This document shows, one piece after another, positions 15,122 through 20,845 of a stretch of 20,845 bases of DNA (position 1 is its first letter; every line of letters begins with the position of its first letter). The position numbers were made by a program, and so were the translations under genes. The stretch is from Prevotellaceae bacterium (lineage in GTDB: Bacteria > Bacteroidota > Bacteroidia > Bacteroidales > Bacteroidaceae): the NCBI GenBank assembly GCA_031262265.1, contig JAISIB010000109.1, positions 1 to 20,845 on the forward strand, written 5' to 3'. The notes under the pieces were generated by a model, which saw nothing but the letters and a program-made list of their open reading frames with translations, ran no database searches and was not told the origin of the DNA.

Positions 15122-15949
15122 GTGTTGCGAGATACATTACATCAGATAAGGCTCTTGTTCAAAAAGGACAAAGAGCCTTATTTGCGTTTCAGACGCTTGC
15201 TCGGATTCTATCCGAACCGAATTCAATGGTATCAGGAGGCCTTGGTACACCGCTCTACGGGCATTCGCTCCCAACAGGGTAGGCGAATCAACAACGAACG
15301 GCTGGAATTTTTAGGAGACGCCATTCTGGGAGCGGTTATTACCGATATTATATTTAAACGTTACCCGAATCGGCAAGAAGGCTACCTAACTAATCTGCGT
15401 AGCAAGATCGTACAGCGCGACGCACTCAACCATTTAGCCGTAGAGTTAGGCGTCGACAAATTGATACGCCGCGCCGGACAACCCATACACCACAATAGTT
15501 ACACGAGCGGCAATACGCTCGAAGCACTCATCGGAGCTATCTATCTGGATCAAGGATACGCGCGTTGCAGGCAGTTCATAGAACGACGCATCGTCGACCG
15601 ATATATTGATTTGGAAAGACTTTCGCATCGGGAGACCAATCATAAATCCAAGCTAATCGAGTGGGCGCAAAAGCACAAACTGCAATTGGATTTTACGCTC
15701 CTCAACCAATACACGGACGGTAGTAGCAGCCCGATTTTTGAAACGGAAATTCAAATAGAAGGCATACGGATAGGAAAAGCAAAGGGATTCTCTAAAAAAG
15801 AATCCCAGCAAAAGGCGGCACGCATCGCCTTCAAAGCCATCAAACGCACGAATATAGTCAGGGATATACTGGTGCGGCAGGAACAAAACAGCGAACGCCT
15901 ATCCGACCTAACCGAAACAGATGCCCATACGTCGACCTTGCACGACTAA
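15122..15949 (+). CDS. rnc: Ribonuclease III
   Basis: Cleaves double-stranded RNA, maturing rRNA and regulating mRNAs. The 275-residue protein has the signature NERLEFLGDAIL with Glu59, Glu62 and Asp66, the second acidic site with Glu134 (NTLEALIGAIYLD) and a C-terminal dsRNA-binding domain (about 174-243, ending KKESQQKAARIAFKAI). Asn131 stands where E. coli has the metal ligand Asp114. The start is GTG at 15122: the in-frame stop of fabF is just upstream and there is no nearby ATG. A C-terminal tail of about 30 residues follows the dsRBD. Codons 9-20 contain a strong hairpin, and the last 42 bp overlap the convergent pfkA. Confidence 0.95.
   Translation: MLRDTLHQIRLLFKKDKEPYLRFRRLLGFYPNRIQWYQEALVHRSTGIRSQQGRRINNERLEFLGDAILGAVITDIIFKRYPNRQEGYLTNLRSKIVQRDALNHLAVELGVDKLIRRAGQPIHHNSYTSGNTLEALIGAIYLDQGYARCRQFIERRIVDRYIDLERLSHRETNHKSKLIEWAQKHKLQLDFTLLNQYTDGSSSPIFETEIQIEGIRIGKAKGFSKKESQQKAARIAFKAIKRTNIVRDILVRQEQNSERLSDLTETDAHTSTLHD
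15146..15181 (+). other. Strong hairpin within the 5' coding end of rnc
   Basis: ATAAGGCTCTTGT (15146-15158) pairs with ACAAAGAGCCTTAT (15168-15181): 13 base pairs with one bulged A (15170) and a 9-nt loop. It lies 25 nt after the GTG start. RNase III in E. coli cleaves a hairpin in the leader of its own mRNA, so an autoregulatory role is plausible here, by inference only. Confidence 0.6.
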
Positions 15950-16921
15950 GTCATGGTCTTCCGTCACTAAATTCAACTTACCTTTCACTTCGCTCAGAGG
16001 CAAGGAGATTATTTCGTTTCCTTGCAACGCCACCATACGCCCGTACTCTCCGGCGGCGACCAGTTCGGCGGCATGTCCGCCCATGCGCGTAGCCAAGTTA
16101 CGGTCGAAAGAGCTGGGTGCTCCTCCGCGCTGAATATATCCGAGTACCGTCTCTCGACTTTCAATGCCTGTCTCATATTCTATTTCCTGCGAAATATATT
16201 CGGCCACCCGCCGCTTGCCATCGGTCTCCACCCCTTCGGCCACCACGACGATGGAATAGGTACGCCCTTGTTTGAAACGATGCAAGATGGCCTCGCCGAC
16301 ACGCTTAATATCGTAAGGAATCTCCGGAATGAGGATCACGTCGCCCCCTCCGGCCATCCCCGAATACAAGGCTATCCATCCCGCTTTGTGACCCATGACC
16401 TCAATGACCATGACGCGCTTGTGCGCGCTGGCGGTAGAGTGCAAACGGTCGATAGCATCCGTAGCGATGCTGACAGCCGTATCAAATCCGAACGAAAAGT
16501 CGGTTCCCCATATATCATTGTCGATAGTTTTCGGCACGGACACAATATTTACGCCCATTTCCACAAACTTAGCGGCCGTTTTCTGCGTACCGTTTCCTCC
16601 GATACAAACCACACATTCCAATCCCAACTCGCGCATATTCTCCACGATAATGGCGGGCTTATTATATCCGGCGGCCAAGTCTTTCTTGCGAAACGGCTTC
16701 TCGCGCGAAGTACCTAAGATCGTCCCCCCTTTGTTGAGCAATCCCGATAGCTTATCGTTGGTTAGGATTTCCGTATCCTTTTCCAATAGTCCTTGAAAGC
16801 CGTTGTGTATCCCTACGACCTCCATACCGTAATGATTGATAGCTGCTTTGCACACGCCGCGAATGGTAGCGTTGATTCCCGGGCAGTCTCCACCCGAAGT
16901 TAATATGCCTATTCTTTTCAT
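15908..16921 (-). CDS. pfkA: 6-phosphofructokinase
   Basis: Phosphorylates fructose 6-phosphate to fructose 1,6-bisphosphate in glycolysis. From the ATG at 16921 it has 337 residues and begins MKRIGILTSGGDCPGIN. Visible are the phosphate-donor loop GGNGT (108-112), the active site PKTIDND (130-136) with catalytic Asp134, and MGHKAGWIA of the substrate site. The donor-determining pair is mixed: Gly111 after GGN resembles ATP enzymes, while Lys131 before TIDND is found in PPi enzymes and in the ATP-using actinobacterial clade. Asn110 replaces the usual Asp. I favour ATP as donor but not firmly. The gene converges on rnc with a 42-bp overlap and diverges from the GH3-family gene. Confidence 0.93.
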   Translation of the reverse strand: MKRIGILTSGGDCPGINATIRGVCKAAINHYGMEVVGIHNGFQGLLEKDTEILTNDKLSGLLNKGGTILGTSREKPFRKKDLAAGYNKPAIIVENMRELGLECVVCIGGNGTQKTAAKFVEMGVNIVSVPKTIDNDIWGTDFSFGFDTAVSIATDAIDRLHSTASAHKRVMVIEVMGHKAGWIALYSGMAGGGDVILIPEIPYDIKRVGEAILHRFKQGRTYSIVVVAEGVETDGKRRVAEYISQEIEYETGIESRETVLGYIQRGGAPSSFDRNLATRMGGHAAELVAAGEYGRMVALQGNEIISLPLSEVKGKLNLVTEDHDLVVQGRRMGICFG

Positions 16922-16968
16922 CCAAATTGATTTTAGGCTGTAAAGGTAGGAAAAATAGAGAATATCCG

Positions 16969-16976
16969 TACTTTTG
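16969..16976 (+). promoter_or_regulatory. Candidate -7 element of the GH3-family gene
   Basis: TACTTTTG is an exact TAnnTTTG match, 29 bp before the ATG at 17006. Its last base is the first base of the GTG that opens the longest frame, which argues against that upstream start. No clear -33 TTTG is visible. Confidence 0.5.
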
Positions 16977-17005
16977 TGCCGCAAACATCATCAAATTCAG
17001 CGAGA

Positions 17006-18514
17006 ATGAACCCTACACGCGTCATCGCACCGTTCTTTCAACATAGGCTCCGACGAATTGATTCGTACGCCACCCGTCCCGATATTTTGCAGCAGCAAGT
17101 ACTCGACAAGCTGCTTCGCCAAGCGGCCAACACCGAATGGGGACAACGATACAACTATCGTCGGATGACCGACTACGAGAGCTATCGCAACCACGTACCC
17201 ATCCAAACTTATGAAGACATTAAGCCCTACGTAGAACGTATGATGGGCGGAGAACCGAATATATTGTGGCCGAACACCGTCAAGTGGTTCGCCAAATCAT
17301 CGGGTACGACCAACGACACGAGCAAGTTCATTCCCGTCAGTGCCGAGGGCTTGCAAGACATACACTACCGCGGCGGAGCAGACGCCGTAGCACTCTATTT
17401 GCGCCAGAATCCGGCGAGCCGCTTTTTCTCGGGCAAAGGCTTAATTTTAGGCGGCAGTCTGTCACCCGCACTCGACACCAAGCACATAGCTGTGGGCGAC
17501 CTTTCCGCCATACTCATTAAAAACGTACACCCCGCAGTCAATCTGATTCGCGTTCCCCGCCAAAGAATCGCATTGATGAGTGATTGGGAAACGAAAATAG
17601 AAGCGATTGCCAACGCCACGATGCATAGCAAAATCACCAGCCTGTCCGGCGTGCCATCGTGGATGCTTGTCGTCATCAAGCGCGTGTTGGAGAAAACCGG
17701 AGCCTCACGTCTGGACAAGATCTGGCCGGATCTGGAAGTATTCTTCCATGGCGGCGTCAGTTTCAGTCCCTACCGCGATCAATACCGGCAATTTATCGCA
17801 TCGCCGCAGATGCACTACGTGGAGACTTACAACGCCTCTGAAGGCTACTTCGGCACACAGAGCGATTTGCTCGACCCTGCGATGTTGCTCATGATAGACT
17901 ATGGCATTTTCTACGAATTCATACCGCTCGAAGACGTAGGTAGTGAGCACCCGCGAGCATATAGTCTGACGGAGATAGAGACGGGGCGCAATTATGCCAT
18001 AGTGATTTCCACCTCGTGCGGCCTGTGGCGATACCTCATCGGCGACACCGTTCGCTTCACCTCGACACATCCGTACAAATTTGTCATCACGGGGCGCACC
18101 AAACACTTCATCAACGCATTCGGCGAAGAACTTATTATCGACAACGCCGAGCAAGGACTTGCCGCCACCTGTCGGGCGACCGGCGCACAGGTAGCCGAAT
18201 ACTCGGCGGCACCCGTCTTTATGGACGAGAACGGCAAATGTCGCCACCAATGGCTTATCGAGTTTGCCGTTGTACCGGATTCGCTCCTCCACTTCGCCCG
18301 CCTGCTCGACGAAGAACTGCGCAAACTGAACTCCGACTACGACGCGAAGCGCAGCAAAGACATCGCCTTACAACCACTCGAAGTGATCGTTGCCCGTAAA
18401 GGCTTGTTCCACGACTGGCTCCAACAGAAAGGCAAGCTCGGTGGGCAACATAAGGTGCCACGCCTCAGCAATACCCGCCGCTACATCGAAGAAATGCTGC
18501 TGCTGAACGAGTAG
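17006..18514 (+). CDS. GH3-family adenylate-forming (acyl-acid amide synthetase-like) protein
   Basis: Belongs to the GH3 family, named for plant auxin-conjugating enzymes, which activate a carboxylic acid with ATP and join it to an amine. The bacterial substrate is unknown. The 502 residues from the ATG at 17006 show the ATP-binding motif KSSGTTNDTSKFIP (97-110), the second nucleotide motif YNASEGYFG (275-283), CGLWRYLIGDTVRF (338-351) and TGRTKHFINAFGEEL (362-376). All are in the order seen in GH3 proteins. Bacteroidetes commonly encode one such protein of about 500 residues. It diverges from pfkA with 84 bp between the start codons and is followed by a repeat block. Nothing nearby suggests the substrate. 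Confidence 0.92.
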   Translation: MNPTRVIAPFFQHRLRRIDSYATRPDILQQQVLDKLLRQAANTEWGQRYNYRRMTDYESYRNHVPIQTYEDIKPYVERMMGGEPNILWPNTVKWFAKSSGTTNDTSKFIPVSAEGLQDIHYRGGADAVALYLRQNPASRFFSGKGLILGGSLSPALDTKHIAVGDLSAILIKNVHPAVNLIRVPRQRIALMSDWETKIEAIANATMHSKITSLSGVPSWMLVVIKRVLEKTGASRLDKIWPDLEVFFHGGVSFSPYRDQYRQFIASPQMHYVETYNASEGYFGTQSDLLDPAMLLMIDYGIFYEFIPLEDVGSEHPRAYSLTEIETGRNYAIVISTSCGLWRYLIGDTVRFTSTHPYKFVITGRTKHFINAFGEELIIDNAEQGLAATCRATGAQVAEYSAAPVFMDENGKCRHQWLIEFAVVPDSLLHFARLLDEELRKLNSDYDAKRSKDIALQPLEVIVARKGLFHDWLQQKGKLGGQHKVPRLSNTRRYIEEMLLLNE

Positions 18515-18525
18515 CGAAATCGCAT

Positions 18526-18628
18526 CTACGAGCTTGCAAAAACGAGCTGCTTTGTTAGCAAATTTAGCGAGTCAGTTGTTTAAACAAGCGACTAAGATAT
18601 TACAATAAGCGAGTCAGTTATGAAGCCC
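18526..18628. repeat. Degenerate 21-24 bp repeat block at the 3' end of the GH3-family gene
   Basis: Successive units begin ACGAGCTTGCAAAA (about 18528), AACGAGCTGCTTTGTTAG (18541), TAGCGAGTCAGTTGTT (18565), AAGCGACTAAGATATT (18586) and AAGCGAGTCAGTTATG (18607), spaced 24, 21 and 21 bp in the clearer part. GCGAGTCAGTT recurs exactly at 18566 and 18608. It starts 12 bp after the GH3 stop and is the largest of the four blocks. Confidence 0.7.
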
Positions 18629-18880
18629 CCGTCAGAGGGTATTCTCACGAGCATGGGGCTGCTGCTTCTTTGCGCGTCGGGGCGTGTAATGGCGGGCGGT
18701 GGATGTATACCTGAAACGAATAACGTATATAGCTTGTCGCTGGACACCTTCCCCGTCGATCTGGATGGATATACATCTCAAACAAATAACGCATATAGCC
18801 ATTCTTAGTATTCTCAATGTTTTGCAGATGATTGAGGATGATTTCTTTTATAAATCCTTCTTTTTTTTAACGAAGACATC
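18629..18880. other. Gene-free stretch leading to the AT-rich gene
   Basis: Between the repeat block and the promoter of the orphan membrane-protein gene I see no supported gene. A 62-codon plus frame (18620-18808) and a 61-codon minus frame (18632-18817) are open here but cover a direct repeat and have no recognisable product. From about 18830 the sequence becomes clearly AT-rich. Confidence 0.5.
18701..18800. repeat. Pair of imperfect 34-bp direct repeats, 66 bp apart
   Basis: Copies at 18701-18734 and 18767-18800 agree at 27 of 34 positions by hand alignment; both contain AATAACG followed by ATATAGC. The 66-bp period is a multiple of three, so both strands' open frames show the repeat too. 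Origin unknown. Confidence 0.65.
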
Positions 18881-18888
18881 TATTTTTG
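18881..18888 (+). promoter_or_regulatory. Candidate -7 element of the orphan membrane-protein gene
   Basis: TATTTTTG matches TAnnTTTG exactly, 19 bp upstream of the ATG at 18908, implying a very short leader. A T-rich run replaces a clear -33 box. Confidence 0.5.
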
Positions 18889-18907
18889 CAGAAAAATATT
18901 CAGAGAT

Positions 18908-19639
18908 ATGAAATGTTGTCCAACAAAGAAAATAAAAATCGCTGCTTTAATTAGTGAAACAGAAATGGAGGAATTGCATAACTTCCTATCTGAAAATTTT
19001 GATAATATTGTTTATACTGGGGAAACTAAAGATGGAACATCGATATATTTCCTATCTTTTGATGAGTTTTTATGTTATCCAAATTATAATAACAGAAATC
19101 TCGTGCAAGTAAGGATAAGATGCCTAGGTCAGGATAAAGGTTTGGTAATTGAATTCTCTGATAAGAGATTCATTTATCCAGAAGCAATAAATTATTCTCT
19201 TAATTACAATGATCCTGAATGGGGTTTCTACTTTGAAGATGAGCTAAACAAAAGACTGAGATCATTTAAGCCTTGGTATAGTTTTCTTACTTACACAAAT
19301 CTCACATATGTACTGCCAGTATTGTTTATAATGATTAGTCTCGCAATTTTTGCAATAGATTTTTACACTAAAGAGATAGGTTACACAGGTTTTATTTCTA
19401 TTGATTACTATTCATTACCTGTTAGTAATCCAATCATTGGATACATCTTATGGATACCTATAGTAGGTTGCTGCTTCATTATCAATAAACTTAGAGATTA
19501 TCTATTCCCTCTAATATTTATTGCTATTGGAAAACAAAGAAAAGAATACAAAAAAAGACAGAACTGGTCATATTTTATTTTTGGAACTGTTGGCTTGGGC
19601 ATTATAACAAATATTATTTCTACCCTTATAATCAAATAG
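18908..19639 (+). CDS. Orphan multi-pass membrane protein of unknown function
   Basis: I do not recognise this 243-residue protein. The first about 125 residues look soluble and mixed alpha/beta (charged, with an ISETEMEELHNFLSEN helix-like stretch). Hydrophobic segments follow at about 131-151, 174-193, 197-207 and 221-241, so three or four membrane passes are likely, with a basic loop at 209-219. No signal peptide, nuclease, kinase or transporter motif is visible. Base composition is far more AT-rich than all genes to the left and codon choice is A/T-ending, which suggests horizontal acquisition. It stands alone with a promoter-like TATTTTTG close to the ATG. Cytoplasmic-domain-plus-membrane layouts occur in effector and immunity proteins, but that is speculation. 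Confidence 0.75.
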   Translation: MKCCPTKKIKIAALISETEMEELHNFLSENFDNIVYTGETKDGTSIYFLSFDEFLCYPNYNNRNLVQVRIRCLGQDKGLVIEFSDKRFIYPEAINYSLNYNDPEWGFYFEDELNKRLRSFKPWYSFLTYTNLTYVLPVLFIMISLAIFAIDFYTKEIGYTGFISIDYYSLPVSNPIIGYILWIPIVGCCFIINKLRDYLFPLIFIAIGKQRKEYKKRQNWSYFIFGTVGLGIITNIISTLIIK

Positions 19640-20068
19640 CTGTCACCTCGGAACTATATTATTCTTTTATTTTGCACACAATCTCTTAATTCTGCAATAA
19701 TTGTATCAACCCTCTTTATTCCTTTTGGCGGAGCACTTCCTTTATCTGATACAACGTTGAAACGCCATAGGCGTTTAATTTGCGTAACTGCGGGTGAAAC
19801 CCGCAGTACAGGCATTCCCCACCCACTGAACCCCGAAGCGGGTTCAACTCCTGCCGGAGTTGCAGGGAGGAGAGACGTTACTACCCCAAGCTGCGCGTCG
19901 CTCCACTCCGCTTGCATGGGGTTACGAAGATTCAACGCCTGCGGCGTTAGACTGCACGCCTGTCGGACATCCATGCCTACCTGCCGTATGCAGTTTTATT
20001 TATTTTATAGTCACGGAAATGAAACTTTCCACCAACTTGGTGGAGAATTGCAGCTCTCAATTCTGCAT
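19640..20068. other. Gene-poor spacer: coding remnant (left) and hairpin cluster (right)
   Basis: This 429-bp gap has an AT-rich left part (to about 19755), with a minus-strand frame reading VSDKGSAPPKGIKR and VDTIIAELRDC before its stop at 19654. That peptide looks protein-like and could be the C-terminal remnant of a lost gene. The right part is G/C-rich and full of short perfect stem-loops, described separately. Confidence 0.45.
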
Positions 20069-20070
20069 TC
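19761..20070. repeat. Cluster of about eight stem-loops (REP-like element or structured RNA)
   Basis: In order on the plus strand: AACGCC-ATA-GGCGTT (19761-19775); ACTGCGGG-TGAAA-CCCGCAGT (19787-19807); TGAACCC/GGGTTCA with a 6-nt loop (19827-19846); CAACTCC-TGCC-GGAGTTG (19845-19862, sharing two bases with the previous one); ACCCCA/TGGGGT closing a larger arm (19883-19922); AACGCC-TGC-GGCGTT (19934-19948); ACTGCA/TGCAGT (19951-19994) followed by a T-rich tract; TCCACCAA-C-TTGGTGGA (20028-20044); and a bulged GAATTGCAG/CTGCATTC stem (20045-20070). The first and sixth have the same arms but different loops, which supports real structure. I recall similar hairpin strings in other Bacteroidetes genomes but cannot name a described family. 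Confidence 0.65.
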
Positions 20071-20845
20071 AACGCACTTCCAGTACCCACCGCTCGATGG
20101 TCTTCGTCTCGTTGCTGAAATTAACGCCCACTTTGAAAAGCGTACGAGGGTCGGTCGCGAATTGCGCCGCATAGTTCGTAGCATTGATTTGCGTAAGGGC
20201 TTCTTCCGCCGTCCCGTCCACCTTGAACTCCATAATATAAATATACTTGTCGGTTTGGAGAAGCAGGTCGATGCGCCCTTGCGAAGTGCGGTATTCTTTC
20301 TGCACGTAGAAACCCAGCAGCAAGAAGAGTATGTATGCCGTATTCTGGTAATGCCATTCCATATCCCGCTTCAAATCGTCGTAAGGAATGCCGGCGAAAA
20401 ACGTTTGCAAACGATATAAGAAAACGTCTACATCGCCGTTTTCTATATCGATAACGAAGCGCGTCACCCACGAACGGACTTCTTCTGCTTTTAAGTTGGA
20501 ATAGAACGGCAGCAGATATTTGGCAAATCCTTCTTCCACTTCACGATTCGGAAAGCCCAAACGATACAGTCCGAAACGTTCGTTATAGCCTTTAATAGTT
20601 AGGTAACCGCTCTGATAGATAACAGGGATTGGAGAAGTGGTGTCGATACTGTCCAGTACGTCGGCGTCGGTCTCTTCGTTCGCCATGCGTTCGAGGTTGT
20701 AATTGCTAAGTTTGAGCAGTTTCACTAAATAGCTGGGTGTACCCGTCGCAAACCAATAGCTGCCAAAATCCATTTTGTAGAAAGTCATTAGCACGCTAAA
20801 CGGATTGTAAACGCCAACCGTATTTTGCCGAAAATGGTAACCGTT
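20069..20845 (-). CDS. AAA-ATPase-like / PD-(D/E)XK nuclease-domain protein, N-terminus cut by window edge
   Basis: 258 C-terminal residues are visible of roughly 520 usual for this family; the frame runs off the right edge (first codons read NGYHFRQ), so the apparent starts at 20794 and 20788 are internal. The segment VYNPFSVL...FGSYWFATGTPSYLV is typical of the end of the AAA-ATPase-like domain. The C-terminal third has the PD-(D/E)XK core: Asp in GRIDLLL, then EFK in YIMEFKVDGT, then a Gln/Asn helix (QINATNYA). Such proteins are present in many copies in Bacteroidales and their role is not established; a nucleic-acid-processing or mobile-element role is usually inferred. It lies next to the hairpin cluster, whose last stem overlaps its stop codon. 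Confidence 0.88.
   Translation of the reverse strand, partial: NGYHFRQNTVGVYNPFSVLMTFYKMDFGSYWFATGTPSYLVKLLKLSNYNLERMANEETDADVLDSIDTTSPIPVIYQSGYLTIKGYNERFGLYRLGFPNREVEEGFAKYLLPFYSNLKAEEVRSWVTRFVIDIENGDVDVFLYRLQTFFAGIPYDDLKRDMEWHYQNTAYILFLLLGFYVQKEYRTSQGRIDLLLQTDKYIYIMEFKVDGTAEEALTQINATNYAAQFATDPRTLFKVGVNFSNETKTIERWVLEVR

Noticed and set aside
15146..15181. Hairpin read as a terminator of acpP-fabF
   Set aside because: The stem is strong, but only three T follow and it lies inside the conserved start of rnc. A regulatory or processing role fits better.
18541..18628. Regularly spaced repeats that could suggest a CRISPR array
   Set aside because: The units are degenerate and contiguous at 21-24 bp with no unique spacers, and no cas genes are present.
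18624..18657. AGCCCC...GGGGCT inverted repeat as the terminator of the GH3-family gene
   Set aside because: Six-bp arms enclose a loop of over 20 nt and no T tract follows.
18620..18808. 62-codon plus frame and the overlapping minus frame 18632-18817 as small genes
   Set aside because: Both are open because a non-coding direct repeat with a period of 66 (a multiple of three) spans them. The plus start lies inside the 21-bp repeat block and no family is recognisable.
19757..20419. 220-codon plus frame across the hairpin cluster and the nuclease gene
   Set aside because: Its second half is antisense to the clear PD-(D/E)XK coding region and its first half translates stem-loops.

Overview
The window looks like chromosomal DNA from a Bacteroidales bacterium (Porphyromonadaceae/Tannerellaceae/Bacteroidaceae type). 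The evidence is the protein families (Bacteroidetes-style LptD, diverged trigger factor, long RecQ, the purN | acpP-fabF-rnc | pfkA arrangement), the near absence of Shine-Dalgarno sequences, and repeated matches to the Bacteroidetes promoter pattern (TTTG, about 20 bp, TAnnTTTG). I cannot name the species from sequence alone. Most of the window is ordinary core genome.

Positions 1-6921, all minus strand, carry a housekeeping series in transcription order tig, clpP, clpX, recQ, guaB. Trigger factor, the ClpP peptidase and the ClpX unfoldase form a tight protein-quality-control cluster; clpP and clpX are joined by a TAATG overlap. recQ and guaB (cut by the left window edge) each have a promoter-like element of their own. 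Positions 7277-10540 (minus) hold a short HD-domain gene and an LptD-like outer-membrane LPS assembly protein. A plus-strand thiol peroxidase, tpx, diverges from them.

Positions 11249-12476 (minus) hold a Tat-exported TIM-barrel sugar isomerase/epimerase-like protein and, upstream of it, tRNA-Leu(UAG) with its own promoter and terminator. purN (minus) diverges from acpP-fabF-rnc (plus), which links fatty-acid synthesis to RNase III. rnc and pfkA (minus) converge and overlap by 42 bp. pfkA diverges from a GH3-family adenylate-forming enzyme gene.

From about 18515 to the right edge the region is accessory: degenerate repeats, a pair of 34-bp direct repeats 66 bp apart, an AT-rich orphan gene for a multi-pass membrane protein, a gene-poor stretch packed with short hairpins (19761-20070), and the C-terminal part of an AAA-ATPase-like/PD-(D/E)XK nuclease protein typical of Bacteroidales.

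The signals most worth a second look are: (1) the cluster of about eight compact stem-loops at 19761-20070, which looks like a structured RNA or REP-like mobile element; (2) a family of degenerate 21-24 bp repeats at the 3' ends of four transcription units; (3) a strong hairpin inside the first codons of rnc, a plausible RNase III self-cleavage site; (4) the rnc/pfkA tail-to-tail overlap; (5) the AT-rich orphan membrane-protein islet. I did not find a recognisable new defence or biosynthetic system.
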